A stretch of DNA of 64,000 nt, taken from positions 1-64,000 of the forward strand of contig JAOALB010000097.1 in NCBI GenBank assembly GCA_025331125.1, read 5' to 3'. Shown here piece by piece: positions 33,201-45,705 of this stretch (position 1 is its first letter; the number at the start of each line of letters is the position of its first letter). The position numbers and the translations under genes were made by a program. The notes beneath the pieces were generated by a model. That model searched no databases, was not told where the DNA came from, and was given only the letters and a program-made list of their open reading frames with translations. The stretch comes from Mycogone perniciosa. Its lineage: Eukaryota > Ascomycota > Sordariomycetes > Hypocreales > Hypocreaceae.

Positions 33201-33833
33201 GGTCGGGGGCCCGACGGCAACAGGAGGTGGCCTGGGGGGAGGAGGCCCGTAGCCCATGATGCCATGGGCCTGCTGCTGTTGTTGTTGTTGCTGTTGCTGC
33301 TGGAGTTGCTGTTGTTGTTGTTGCTGCAGCTGTGGCTGTTGATGTTGATGGTGCGGATGTTGCTGCTGCTGCTGCGCTCCAGGCAGGGGAGGCGAAGTCG
33401 GCGGCGGCATGGTGCGACTGAGCTCGCGGGCTGTGGGCAATGACGAGGCGCTCTGAGCACGCGAATGGCTGGGCTCGGCCGGATAGTCGCGGGAGGGCGG
33501 CGAGTGGCGGTGGTGTGAGTGCGAGTAAGTCGCGTCGGACGGTCGTCGCTGGTGAGCGGCATACGCAGGACTGGGGATGCGATGCTGATGCTGCTGATGC
33601 TGCTGATGCTGATGCTGCGAGGCGTGCGTGGTCGCGGGCGCTGTCGAGGCGTGTTGCTGTGTCGCAGATGGAGGGAAAGAGGAGCGTGCACTACTGCTGC
33701 TGTTGCTGATGCTGCTCACAGTATTGCTGGCGATATTGCTGCTCGGGTTGTGACTGTGACTATGACTGTGACTGTGATTGTGGTTTTGGTTTTGGTGGTT
33801 GTTGGGGTAAGCTGGTGATTGTCTTGGATCCAT
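30253..33833 (-). CDS. Rxt3-like subunit of the Rpd3L histone deacetylase complex
   Basis: Two exons (33833-31552 and 31492-30253) with a 59-nt intron give 1173 aa. The first 750 residues are low-complexity: His/Ser and Gln/His tracts, a long Q-rich run around residues 155-195, and Pro-rich stretches. The conserved Rxt3 domain is in exon 2: HHLGDFIYDPGLKPVRLL, then MNCTLTVKISRTHLSP, then LWGTDVYTDDSDVIAACIHG and WIKGEW. Rxt3 proteins are nuclear subunits of the large Rpd3 deacetylase complex, which represses transcription. The intron sits inside a poly-His tract, so both exon ends encode histidines. The Glu/Asp/Lys-rich C-terminus is probably disordered. Yeast Rxt3 is much shorter; long Q-rich N-termini are usual in filamentous fungi. 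Confidence 0.88.
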
Positions 33834-34040
33834 GGCTGCCGAAGTTTTGGCAGCTTAGCTTCAAAATTTCCGAACCTGCGCGGTATGTGGGCGGAGCGAT
33901 CCAGGGACTAGACGATCAGATGCCCAGTCAAGCGCAACGGAGAGCCGCCATGCAGCAAGCAAGCAGCAATAGACAGAGAGAGAGAGAAATATGATAGATA
34001 TGACCAGGTCCAAATGACCAGAGCCCAGTAAGGCATGCAC

Positions 34041-34080
34041 GCACACACACCACACACACACGCACACGCACACACACAGC
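34041..34080. repeat. (CA)n microsatellite
   Basis: Imperfect CA dinucleotide tract of about 40 nt, upstream of the Rxt3 gene. Confidence 0.85.
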
Positions 34081-34109
34081 AGAAGGCTCCGTGCTCCGTC
34101 CGCACCGCA

Positions 34110-34133
34110 CCGCACAGCACAGCACAGCACAGT
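34110..34133. repeat. (CACAG)n short tandem repeat
   Basis: Four to five tandem CACAG pentamers in the Rxt3 upstream region. Confidence 0.75.
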
Positions 34134-34273
34134 CCAGCACACGCGCCCCACAGATGTCGTCGGCGTTGCGTTCGTCTCGTCTGGAGGCTGCAGAATGAGA
34201 TGCAGCAGCTCTGCTCTGCTCTGTGCCTATTCGTACTTACCGAGGCCCCCGTCCCTTTTGCTGATGCTTGCTG

Positions 34274-34305
34274 GCTGGTCTGGTCTGATCTGATCTGATC
34301 TGATG
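34274..34305. repeat. (TCTGA)n short tandem repeat
   Basis: Tandem TCTGA/TGATC units in the Rxt3 upstream region. Confidence 0.7.
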
Positions 34306-35873
34306 ACGGAGGTGCAAAGAAAGACCCCGTGAACGTCTTAAAAAAAAATCATTCAGCTTGGCACGCGTTCGTGCCTGTGCGTGCAGCAAGATATGCCTGT
34401 CTCACTCCGTCTTCCAGGATCTGCTGCTTTAGCGGCCCTGAGTCAGCGAGAGCGAGCAAGCAAGTACTTCGTAGTAGTATGTATTAGACCAGGATGAGGG
34501 TTCGAGCGAGGACGATGGATATTCATGCGATGCGCATCGTGAAGAGTCGCGTCATTCGAGCTGCTGGCGCTGCAAAGAATAGTTGTACTATTCATGAAAA
34601 AGAACTTTTCATGCTTCAGAAACGGATATGATTGCGATGAGGGAGCGAAATTGAAATTGCCACGACCCAGAAGAAGAAAATAATAATAATAATAAAAAAT
34701 AAAAAATAGCCCGCAACGAGAAAAAAAAGCCCAAAACAAGGTGGCAGGATGGCGTGGAGCTAGCGAAAGGGCGGATCCCCGGACAAGGAGGATGGGAGAT
34801 GGTCTGGTCTGCCAGTTGGCGCCAACGCAGGAGAGCTCTCTCATGCGGGGAAGCTCTAAATGGGCCGAAGGCGACGGTTTTTTTGGGTTTTTTTTGGTTT
34901 TTTTTTTCTTGGTCTCGAGGTTGGTTGGTGGTGGTGATGCAACTTCTTGCATGTAGATACGACTATGTCATATCATCGCCCAGACGCATACAGGTATACA
35001 TCTCTTGCACTCCGCATATCCTCTTCCGCAGTCATACCACTCCATCAAGTCCCAGTCGTAACTTTCTTGGTGGTGACACTGCTGCTACCCATATCTATCA
35101 ACGTCCAGGAACCCGGACCAGACAAGGATTAGGGGGGTGAGACCCTTGCCGCATCAGCTCGATGCGCTGGACGCACTAAAGCACCTCTCATGCACGCATT
35201 ATAACCGCGACCCGTTTGGAAGCATTCGCAGTTCCTTCACCGCCGTCTCTCTCTGTGTACTCGGATATCGATATGTGCGACACTCGATTCGACTGCTGAT
35301 TTGCCGTCTTTTGTTGATCTTTATTCGATGGCTCTCCCGCAGACAGAGAGTGAGAGGCACGTGCAAAGGGGAGAAATTTTGGAAAAGGTGGGGGAAAATT
35401 GCTGCACTGTCTTATGTACTTCGTAGGGTAGCAACAATAACAACAACAACAATACAAGACAACATATAACACAACACACGTCTTGTGCATCTGGCGGTGA
35501 AAACGAAACCCATCTCAACCTCCATCTCCATGCAGAGCAGCTGCACATGTCCTTTCTTCGTATAGTACAAAGTACTAAGACTTGCATGCAGTTACAGTGC
35601 AGCGGGTTATTGATTCACCTTCTCCAAGGGATGGTTGCCATAATGCTGGTCTGCTGATTCTGACAATAGTGACGTTTGGAGGGGGAGCAAGGCGTTAGGA
35701 GGGCACCAATACCAGTTCGAACAGCCCATCTTCACCGGCCAGGCACACACACTCTCAAACATGCTGAGAGGCACCAGACCCCTCACTAGGAGGGATTGAA
35801 TGTCACCATGACGGTTTGTCCCTTTGACTGCAGATTGTGGCGCAGTGAGGGGCCTTGCGCCTGATGTAATTCG

Positions 35874-35889
35874 TACTCCGTACGGAGTA
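35874..35889. repeat. 16-bp palindrome TACTCCGTACGGAGTA
   Basis: Perfect palindrome made of two head-to-head TACTCCGTA units. The same 16-mer recurs at 38977-38992. Confidence 0.85.
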
Positions 35890-36735
35890 ATACTTTGGAG
35901 TCTTTTGCTCATTTTCCCTTTTCAGACGGTTGTGGATGACATGCGGGTGGAAGCTGCAGATGCAAACTCCGGCACTTTGTGTTGATGTGCATCACAAGAA
36001 CATAATAAAATGGCCATAATGATTTTCCTAAAAATCCCAAATACATAGACAGACATGAAATTACTCAAAGAGTAAGATCTTCATGTGTTTAATTTCCAAG
36101 TGCGAACAAAGGGCCTTGTGCTGATTTGTTGTCCGCACACCTTCACCAAATGCTTCACATGTGATTGATGGTGGTGATGCGCTGGTGCCTGAACAATCTC
36201 CCGACGCCACAACCCTTCAGTGTCTGACCCCCCGCAGATCATTCATTCGCGTAGTATTCAAACTTGTCCTAGATCGCCCCCGTTCCCGTCAATTAGCTCC
36301 TCTTGGATAGATCCGTACTATTTCGTGGATATGTACTGCAGTACTAGTCATAATGCTGAGGCTGCTGGAAGACAGACCACCGGCTTGGTGATACTCATGG
36401 CCAACGTCGTAAATGTTGGAGAATAATGAACCCTCGAAAATGAAGTTCTGACCCTTGCTATATCGCTATTCAGCTGTTCAAAGTGACTGGTTCCTGAACT
36501 TTTGTCTCGTCTTTGTGCTATGCAAACAGTCCTTTCTACCAAGTACACTATCCAAAATCCATGAAAACAACACCTGCCAGCTGCCAAGTTGCTTAAAACT
36601 TCTTTCTTGGCAAAACAGTAACTGGAGATCTTCCTCCTGCATCGTTCTTCCTCTCCTTCCTTCAGCCCTACCTCGCTCGCCAAGCTCACCTTCTTTCACT
36701 CGCCTCACTTGCCTATCTTCCTTGAAACTGGAATC

Positions 36736-37781
36736 ATGAGAAAACTAGCCGACTACTTTGAGAGCGTCTGTGTCGACCAAGGCATTACTGAAGCTTGTCA
36801 ACCGTTCAAAAGCGGGATTAGCAAGAACCCACCTGTCGTTCGTCCCAATGGAGTGAACAGGATCCTTCTGTATCCCGGATCATTTAACCCTCCTCACAAA
36901 GGTCACTCAGACCTTCTAACCCATGTGTTCAACAACGCTGGCCACGATCTTCACCTCGTGGCCGCCATTATCCTTTTGACTGATGATGAGATGCTCGTCC
37001 ACAAGACAAGTGAGGAGAAGAACCCTTTGATTCTGAAACGAGAGGAGAGGGTCATGCTGTGGCGTGGCTCTGGCAAACTACAAGCCTGGGCCTGGGTCTA
37101 CCCAGGCTCCCAAGCCTCATGGCCAGCCTTCCGACAGCAACTCTCGACCAAGATGCAAAACGACGAGAAACCCCTCAAGTTTGTCCTCCTAGGCGGACCA
37201 GATTGGATAAATTCACAGACCCTGCACGATCCGCAGTACTGGGGATGTGCGGATGCTATCACGAGCGATGTGTCTCGGCCTATAGACTTCAGATATCCCA
37301 CTACATTGAGGCAGCTACCGGGTTGCACCCCTTGGACTGGTGTTGCCTTCGACAAGTATAAGCTCGAGCGACAAGTAGTGGCCAAGTTGAGGGGGAAATT
37401 GAAGACTCAGCAAGGTGAGTGACGAGTTCCATCTTCCGCATTTAGCATCGCTTTCCCTAACCATATCTATTCTCCCAAGCAGATTCCAAAGATGCCGTTG
37501 CCGCAGCTATTGCTACGATAGAGCGGTTGGCTACGTGCCAGACCTACAGGAAGCCCAAGGGCAATATTCGCTTTGTGCCCTGCAATGTTGCACTCAGACC
37601 GCCAAACCCTCCAAGTTCCACCAAGATCCGACAAATAATTGCAACCGCCCCTCTCGAGAAGATGAAGCAGGAGTTTGAGAAGGTAGCCCTATGCCCTGGA
37701 GTCCTATTTCAGTTTGTGGGGGAACGAATCAACGACAAGGGGATGGCTGTTGAGCAGGCGGAAACTGATTGTGACCAGTGA
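36736..37781 (+). CDS. Nucleotidylyltransferase, NMNAT/POF1-like
   Basis: Two exons (36736-37414 and 37483-37781) with a 68-nt GTGAGT...GCAG intron give 325 aa. The frame is open slightly upstream, but only from a TTG; the ATG at 36736 is the first. The nucleotide-binding motif is YPGSFNPPHKGHSDLL, with the HxGH signature HKGH, and VLLGGPDWI lies mid-protein. Near the C-terminus, SSTKIRQII matches the (I)SSTxxR nucleotide-binding motif of nicotinamide-mononucleotide adenylyltransferases. A role in NAD synthesis or a related NMP transfer is likely. The protein is more diverged than the housekeeping NMNAT, which favours the POF1-like branch; that placement is inference. Confidence 0.8.
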
Positions 37782-40700
37782 ACGGAGATTCTAACATGAT
37801 GTGTTCGCTCGCAAGTCATATACATGGGGTTTATTCCCTGAGGTCGAACTATGTACCCCGTCGGCGCGATTTGGCAAGGACGAAGGTTATTTGACGTGCT
37901 TCGGATAGTTAGTCCAGGCGTAATATTGGTTGGTCGAAGGAAATTCTGGGAGTCATCGCGATACACTATACAATCAATGAAGGCTCCGCCAAAAACACTC
38001 GACCATTTTCGCCCGTACATATTCCTTGGTTACAAAGCTGCTTTAGGGGGAATCTCCCTCAGATGGTTTCAAGGTTGCTTCATCTGCCTCATCAAGCGTA
38101 TCCAAGTTGGGGTTTACTCATAGGCCTGAGGATCAAGAAGAGGCACTCAGCTTTTTTCCCTTACGGTAAAATAAAAGAGCTGTCAGTGTTTCTCCGAGTT
38201 TGTGTCCGAGATCGGGATTGACATGATTAGTTATGAAACGAGGGATCGGGTGGCGAGATGACGTGCGCGATTCTCTGACAATCTGGTATCTGTATAGCTA
38301 AGAACTTTTGGCGATCCCCTCAGTAGGTCTACATATTTTGGGAATGGAAAAGAGACAGCTTGGAGAGGTAACAGCCTAGAGGACTCTCGATCAAGATACC
38401 ACGGTCTTGAACCAAGAGGCTCCTCGGATATTAGCGAGACTAGATGACATGGGATGCTGGCGACACACCGGACCGAATATTATCATCTTGGTAGGTCTAT
38501 TACGCCTTTTCGGGGGTATTCAGGCCTGAGGACTGCACCAGGAATGGAAGGATCCGTTAATCCCGAAGAGTCACTTTGATAGTCTATAGGTCTTCAACCC
38601 GGCTGAATAGCAAGACAGCATGGATCATTCGCCGTATTGGCGGTCAATGGAGGTGCTTCACGTTAGTGTGTGATTGAATTCAAGGATAGTAGTATGTTGA
38701 TGTTATTACCATCGTATTATTGTCTCGACGCATTGGACTGTTCAAAAGGTTGGGGTTCCCCATGTCAGCTTCGATGCTGCATGCTGCCCCACATAATTCT
38801 GACAACACTGCAAGGCGAGTTTAACAAAGTGACGAATCTTCGTATCAGTCACAGGTAGGCATTTTGCAGTTTCACCCCGTTGGCGACTCGTCTATTCCCA
38901 TTAGCCGCCTCGTCCGACTTGAGCGCGGTCAACGCGCGATATCCTGTGGGTGCAGGATGACAGCAACTCTATGGAGTACTCCGTACGGAGTACTCGTACT
39001 GCGAATGACGAATGGAGTCGGCGGGCTGACGACCAAGCCGTTCCCGTGTGATACGCGCATGTATGTGCATACTCCACGGAGAGTTCCGCCGCCACCCGAG
39101 AACCGAAGCGTTATCAATCTTGTCAACTCTTGACTCGGCCATCCTCCGTTAACATGGCAAGGGATGTACTCGTAGATAGAGGTAGCATCGGCACGCCTTT
39201 ATGCCTACAAACCACTCCGATGCTTACCATATCGCATAGCTAAACCCAGTTATTATTGCACTGGCTGGGTTTCAATAAAATTGTTATTTTTAGGACACAG
39301 GGGCCTCCCAAAGGATAATTTGCAGCAGGTGCCTGCCTAAACGGCTCTAAGCAAGGATTGTACTCCGCCATCCTCCGTAATATGCCATCAAATATCCGTT
39401 TAAACAGGAAAAAGTGATTGGGCGAGTAAGAATATTACTGCAGTAGCAGCAGTACTAACTAGTAGCTTTATGGGAATTTGACAACAATGCCGGCATTATG
39501 TACGAGTATCATGGTCATGGTCACGACCCAGCTCCACAACCCGCTTCACTAAAAAAGATGGTGTTTTTTGGTCTTCTGGCCGGCAACTAGAGCCAATCAT
39601 CAAGGTCCGAAGTCCACTAATTGTCATCGATATTCCCAGTAAGCTGCAGTTCTCCATGAACGCGGTCCAGACGCTGGATTTATACCATAAAAGTGAGACT
39701 ATACTCTTAGGTTCAGCTGCGTGCTAATTAAAGCGATGAAATGTCTGAGTTCAACCAGAGAGCGGACCACCTGTTTGGATACCTGGTGGCGGGACCCTGC
39801 ATGTGTCTGGCCACATCGGAGGTTACCAGACAAAGACAAGCTCCATGGGTGCCCCATGTCTGAAACACATCAGGGTAGCTCATTGGTCCCAGAATCCCGG
39901 CAGGATTGGAGGAGACAAGTCAGGGTTGCGATCGAAACGCACTCGCACTCACCGTACTCGTACTGGTTCTTTGTATTTACTACTATCTTTGAAGAGCCGT
40001 TTGATAGCGTTTGGCCCCAAATGTTTGAGAAAAGATCGCGCTTGGAATAGATTAACCTCATGGTTTAGTAGTAGTAGTATCACATGTGTACATAGGGTAT
40101 CACCGAGATATGCCGAATTACTAACGATGTCACATCGTCTTTGCCGAGAATCCCACATACGCCCGTTTCACGGTAGTATTTTGTTTCCTCTTCTCGGTTT
40201 CGTCTAGCAGGAGGGTTCCCACAAAGTGAGTCATGGCAATGCTAACCGTCAGAGCAAGACAGAGAATATCGGCACATATCTGGCGGCATTTTCGATCCCG
40301 AGTCTCCTCGCTGAAGAAAAACATGCTTGCTAACCTTTTCTTCTTCTACAGTGGCACGCTCCCGATCTACGGGAATAGCGGGCGGGTGGCAGGCCTTGGA
40401 GCACGACCTGCAGACGTCGGGTCAACTGATCGGGCGAGCAATAGTCCCGTGCGGACTGGACAACAAACCTAATTCTTATCCAATGGCAGGCAAGAAGGTG
40501 GGTGAAGAACACCAGTTCAAGGGTTCCGCTTGTCTGCGACATTCCCATCTCGTTTGGCATGAGCGCCAGCAATGCGATGGAGCCTTGTAAAGTCAAAGAC
40601 AGGAAGATAGGAGGGTGTCATGGGAACACATGTGCGTGGTTGGCGATCGACATGGGTATCTTCACCACACCGGTGGGATCATGTCCTCTCAGGCAACGGT

Positions 40701-43700
40701 CGATAGCCGAACACATTTGAGGGGTTGAGCCAGCTGATGAATAGTATCATGTCTCTCGATCTATGAAGCCATCACCACCAACCAACATCGCCAGCATCCT
40801 GCGGGAGTGTGTGGCTTGCTGAACCTTGAAAATGATCCGAGATCCGACTGTCAGCGAGTGCCATTCAGTCCCTGACTCATGACGCTGCTGCTGCCGTCGC
40901 AGCCCTGCGAGAGAACCAGGGCTGGTGACGATTTTTGCACCCCGATTGGTCCTAGAGTCTTCAGAACTTGCTTCTCACCTGAATCGCATCCCATGCTATC
41001 GGGTCTAAGGTTCGGCCGCCGCAACCGCCACCCATGTGACAAAAAGCTCGTATCGCAACCCACAAGCTCGTCGATCAAGGCAGTGGGTGGCCCATGACAA
41101 GGCGGGGAATGTCTTGATAGTCGTGGGAGAGAAAAAAAGAAGTTGATGCTCACTTATGAAATATCGTTCATGCACATCATGTCACTAACCCTGTGCTTGT
41201 GCAAATGAGCCTGAAAGGCATTGAGGCAAGGCAAAACAGCGAGCAGCGGGCGTAGAAATCTCCAAGACAAGGGCTGAAATCCTAGCACCCAAGACCATGT
41301 CCCGGGAAATCCAGTGACAAGCCGCTGGGAGCCTGGGACCGCTGGTGATTGGTCCCGAGAATTCGTTTTTGCGGCTCTAGCCAAGTTCGCTTCCGCAGCC
41401 ATGACTGACCAGGAGGGAGGAGTGGACTTCGATTTTTCTTCTCTTTGTCTTAGGCATCCCTCCCTGGCGCGGATTTGGTGAGAAAAGTTGAAACTAGATG
41501 AGGGGGCGTAAGCTTTGATTCCCTTGGACCTTGTAATAGTAGAGTAGTAATGACCAGGTCAGGGACTCAACTGAGGGACTCTCTGATGGAGCACGATTTG
41601 CGAGTTCGACTTACATCCCTGGAGTTTTGTCACATGCTGCGGACGATGGAGTCATTGGAGATGATAGACGCAAAAACCCACCAGACGAGCAAGGTGTAAC
41701 GGTCAAGCGAGCCAGTTGATCGACACAACAGGAGGAGAAGCACCAGGTCTAAGTAAATTAAAGCATAATAGTCTCACGACCGAGCCGTCGGGCTGGGACA
41801 CTTGGCGGTGGCCGTTTTTGGTGAGGCACATGCCACTAAAGCGGATCGCGTTTTGTCAAATTGTCTCTGAGGGTTTAGCTCGCTCACTTTGGGTCCCCGC
41901 GGATCACGGATGAGGACACCAGAACAAGGAAGACAAGTAGGGAAGACTGCTAGTAAGGAGGACTAGTAAGCTTAGCTCGCGGCGCGACGTTGAGTTCCAG
42001 ACGATCGGTAAATGCCAAAATTCCTCATCCATTTTCGCCGAGAGCTTAACTCGTAGAGCTCCAACAAGTCCCGAGTTCTGCTGGCATGGATTGGTGTGGT
42101 AAGACCGAGGAGGGCGTCATGTGTGGTGTGGGGATCGGGTGTCAGTTGAATTCCCTCTCTTGACAGAGCTTGGGCTTCCTTTTCAGCCTGGTAAGGGACT
42201 CGTTAAAGAGAATCTGCAATCCCACGATTCTTTGCCCCTTGCTCGGCGAACCACCGCCCCTGTTTGTAGGAGTTCATGGTGCGTTGATGAATATTGAAAG
42301 AAGCGAGGCGAGGCGTTTGACGGCGTGTAAGATGGCGCCGCGCAAGGCCCTTGCTGCTGCACAACAACGTGGTCTTCCCACCTCCATTGGTGGACACCCA
42401 TACCCAGATATGCAGACCACTGCGACCATGCCGCCCCTGATCCATGTCTTTGCATCTTCACCGGTTCCTGCATTGGGAAGGCCGGCCAGTGATAGCAGAG
42501 CACTTGGGACAGGTTGGAGAGCTGGGCGAATCCGACCAGCTGGACTGATGCCGCGATCGGCTCTCGCCAAAAGGCTTGCGTGTCCAAACCCAAGTCCTTG
42601 GAGCTATATTCCCTGGCTTGATCTGGTTGGTCTGTGTACTGTGGTGGATGGTAGACCTGATGTCTCTGGTTGGTGGAGTGGTGGAATCCGTAACACGATG
42701 TGTCTGATGCGAAGACAATAATGAATAGTAATCAACATAAAACTGCTGCTGAGGGCGTCCCCAAGTACGGCATTTACGAGACTAACTGTTCTTCGGGTCA
42801 CCGATTATGCTTGAATTGACGGATGTGAACTTTTGCTGGAAGAATGCCTGTCAATCTGCAAGGGCGCAATTCCTCCTCATATCCCCATTTTTGGGTCATT
42901 GCGGTGACGGGCGAATTTTCCAGAATGGTTTCTAGAGAGGATCAAGTTAGTGGCAGTTTTGCCGAGGCGGAGTATGGAGTATGATGGGGTTTTCGTTTCC
43001 CAGAAACCGGTATTATTTCGTGCCCAACCCCGTTAATGTTGAAGCAAGATTGTTTGAAGGATTGCTGTCATCATCCGACTAATGATGACAGCGACCAAGT
43101 CGTACAGAGGACTCCAATAGATGCTCCATTCCCGTAACACCATGCCCAGAATGACTAACTGGCTACCTGGAAAGAAACGGGTTCTTGCATTGTTCGTCCC
43201 TAGTCCAAGAGCCGTCTCGAATGGCACACTCTGTGCAAGCTAGACTCAGGTGATTGTTAGAGAGTGCCGTTCCGGATGGGTCGCAGCGGGTAAGATCCCG
43301 CGAATGACACTAACTTAGCAAATGTAGGTATGGCGTCTTTCTTATGAGTCGTAACTGGCACAGCTTTTAGGCTCAGTTCCACTCCATCCACTCTCACCTC
43401 CCTCCCCTGTGCCCAAATGAAGAAGGGGGAAAATCGAGAAAATTTTTCCCTTATTTAAATCATACGTGCTGACGGTGTTGAGGAACTAATAATATCACGG
43501 AGAACGCGAAGAAGAGGCCTCTTACTCGCACAGCCATGAGCGGGGACCGGTCACTGGAGACTCGAATCGATGGATTGCCAGCGGCAAGGGTGGGCTGGCA
43601 ATGCTTCTGCTAACCAGGTTGGCCACGTGGGCTCCTTGGGCTGTCCGACCGCAGCCTGCAGCCTGCAAGCCCATCAGCCTTCATTCACCGGTGTACGAAG

Positions 43701-45313
43701 TACGATGTAGCAGTTATGTACTCATTGGTAGGCAGTAACAGGCGGTGTTTGTGTGTCACAGACGCTGTCTTTGACGGAATCCTGCATTCTCATATGGCGG
43801 GTGACCAAGACGTGCCATTCGGGGTACTAGTAATATGCCGTACGAAGTACGGAGGTAGGGTACGAGTACTTCGTACTCATACATTAGTGGTTTGGGTCTT
43901 TGCATGTACGAGGGTCAGTTGCCTCGATGATCGGTAGCACCCGTCTTGCTTGCTTGCTTACGTTGTGGCCCAGAAAGTCATTGAGATTCGCAAATACAGG
44001 GGAGGGAAGTTATACAACTCCGTAACGAGAGCCGGTGGACGAAGACATGGCCAAGTAAGCATCCTACTCGCACGAGTCATACGGGGCAAGAGCTCCAAAA
44101 TGAGCCTCACGAACGGCTAGACCTGAGACGGCCAAGTAGCTATAATTTCTCCGTTGAACTATTCAAGACCGTTGAGAAATCGTTGCTCTAGTTTGTGGAG
44201 CTTGGTATCGGCCGAGTGGGTTTCCTTTTGCACCTAGATGCAAATGAAGGCACAACAGAGTGAACTAGTACACCATCAAAGTGAGGAAATAGCTGTCAGC
44301 GGGCGTTGTTACGGAATCAAAACCATGTATTCTCTAATTCCTACCGATAAATACGGTCCCGTTGTCCGTTGCGGTGCTTTTAAACGCAAGGATGACATCC
44401 CAATGCCACCTTTACCCACCAAGAATCAAGTGCTTGATTAGCAGGGAAACTTTTGCAAAACTACCGGGTAAACTATGCTAAGGGGAAGAGTGGAAGGCAG
44501 AATTTCAAGGGGCATAGTCCTATTATAGGTGCCAACTAATAGTTGAGGCTGTTGAACGGTCCGTGTGGCGCCGCAACAGTTCGAGAATGAACGGGTTAGT
44601 CCTGGGCCAACGCAACTCTTTTTGGTGTTGCACCTGACGGACAACCTTTAGCGCTTGCTCGCACAAATGCATACGCCTCGCCTATGGACTTATCGAAGTG
44701 TCTTGCCTGTGTCCGTGTTCTCTCAAGGTCCTCACGAGTTGAGGCCCCTGTTCGGGTCACTCCACGCCCCACACACCTCACCCTGTTGTTGCAGGGTCAG
44801 GGTCTCTCATGGACAGCGGGCCAAGGGTGGGCAAACATGGTCAAGTTCAAGGCCCAGGGGAGGGGTGTGTGCGAGAGAGTCTGCGTGGATGTCCCACGGT
44901 GCTGTGCTAATGAGTCTGGAACTAGGAACGTCCGTTCAACGGCGGGTCGCTGCTTTGTTTTTACTCCGTGGTTAATGAGACGGCTCGGCATCGACGACTT
45001 TGTCTCTCATGGGCATCCCGGAGAATTGGGCACGCAAAAAAGGCCCTTGCCATGACTAGTCCGCCGGCCTTACATATAAACGTTGCATCCCCCCCACAGG
45101 CTGCAGGTCTCTCTGCATTGGGCTTCATCGGTGTTGACATTTCTCCAACAAACATATAACTACTCGACGATTCCTCCTGGGCAAGTCAATCGTCTCGTTG
45201 GAAGACAGGCATATTCCCCTCATCGACGACCTCATCCGTCACACCCGCTTCACGACCATTATTCATCCGATCACGCCGAACCACTCCGCCTTATCACACA
45301 CATAACCATCACC
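37782..45313. other. Gene-poor stretch, left part
   Basis: About 7.5 kb without a gene I can support. Open frames are short and overlap on both strands. The region is not AT-rich and shows no transposon ORF, terminal repeats or obvious RIP-like decay. It carries copies of the TACTCCGTA/TACTTCGTA motif (38977, 43695, 43851, 43867) and many homopolymer runs. Non-coding transcripts or a long regulatory region are possible but unproven. Confidence 0.5.
38977..38992. repeat. 16-bp palindrome TACTCCGTACGGAGTA, second copy
   Basis: Same 16-mer as at 35874, here extended by flanking GGAG and CTC. Confidence 0.85.
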
Positions 45314-45705
45314 ATGTGCAACTACATTTACGTATGTTCACCGCAGTTTTTTTTCTCTCGTCTTTTGGATCTCGGAACCAATGCTCCATGGGAGCGATGA
45401 TCGACATGAGCTAACCAGTGTCTCCGCCGCCTTGTAGAAGGAGTTGAGCTGCCAACACCACTACCACTTGGTAGAGTCATGGTGTCACAAATATATCGAG
45501 ACTGAGCGAAGGTGTCCTCCCACCGTCGTGAGCAAGCAATACTGGTACGTCAGGCCTTCGCCGATCCCCAGGCAGCACCCCATATGTTTTGGTGCCAACC
45601 CCGCATGAGGAGACAAGTGCTGACAGGAATATTCACAGGGGTGACGACATTTGTGGTATGCTTCGTCATAAACGAATCTATAACAAGCCTTCACATACTG
45701 ATTAA
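45314..45705 (+). CDS. Small Cys/His-rich fungal protein, three exons
   Basis: A conceptual join of 45314-45331, 45438-45544 and 45639-45705 gives 63 aa; a second acceptor 12 nt earlier would add four residues to exon 3. Donors are GTATGT and GTACGT and acceptors TAG and CAG. The product starts MCNYIYKELSC and has spaced residues C..H....ESWCHKYIETERRCPP, which recalls a widespread family of very small fungal proteins of unknown function that share a C-x-H, WC-x-x-Y, RCPP pattern. The upstream sequence looks like a real promoter and leader: CATATAAA near 45072, then a C/T- and A-rich leader ending CCATCACC before the ATG. The spaced Cys/His residues could bind a metal. It is the only gene I could find in the surrounding 14 kb. 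Confidence 0.45.

Larger units (their letters stand above)
33834..36735. other. Gene-free region with microsatellites, upstream of Rxt3 and the nucleotidylyltransferase
   Basis: About 2.9 kb without a supportable gene, holding two divergent promoters and probably long leaders. It contains a (CA)n tract, CACAG and TCTGA pentanucleotide tracts, poly-T runs near 34880-34910, TACTTCGTA motifs at 34465 and 35417, and a 16-bp TACTCCGTACGGAGTA palindrome. Confidence 0.5.

Noticed and set aside
32459..33443. Long frames on + antisense to Rxt3, including leucine and arginine homopolymers
   Set aside because: They are mirror images of the CAG/CAA and proline-rich repeats of the Rxt3 coding strand.
34443..34952. 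169-codon frame on - upstream of the Rxt3 gene
   Set aside because: The translation is dominated by poly-Lys, poly-Tyr and poly-Phe runs from A/T homopolymers, with no conserved content.
39721..40207. Overlapping frames of 109 and 134 codons on +
   Set aside because: No domain features, two competing frames of similar quality, and no promoter-like context.
42170..42721. 183-codon open frame on + with overlapping long frames on -
   Set aside because: No recognisable domain, no supported start context, and competing frames on the other strand of similar length. It is probably a chance product of higher GC content.
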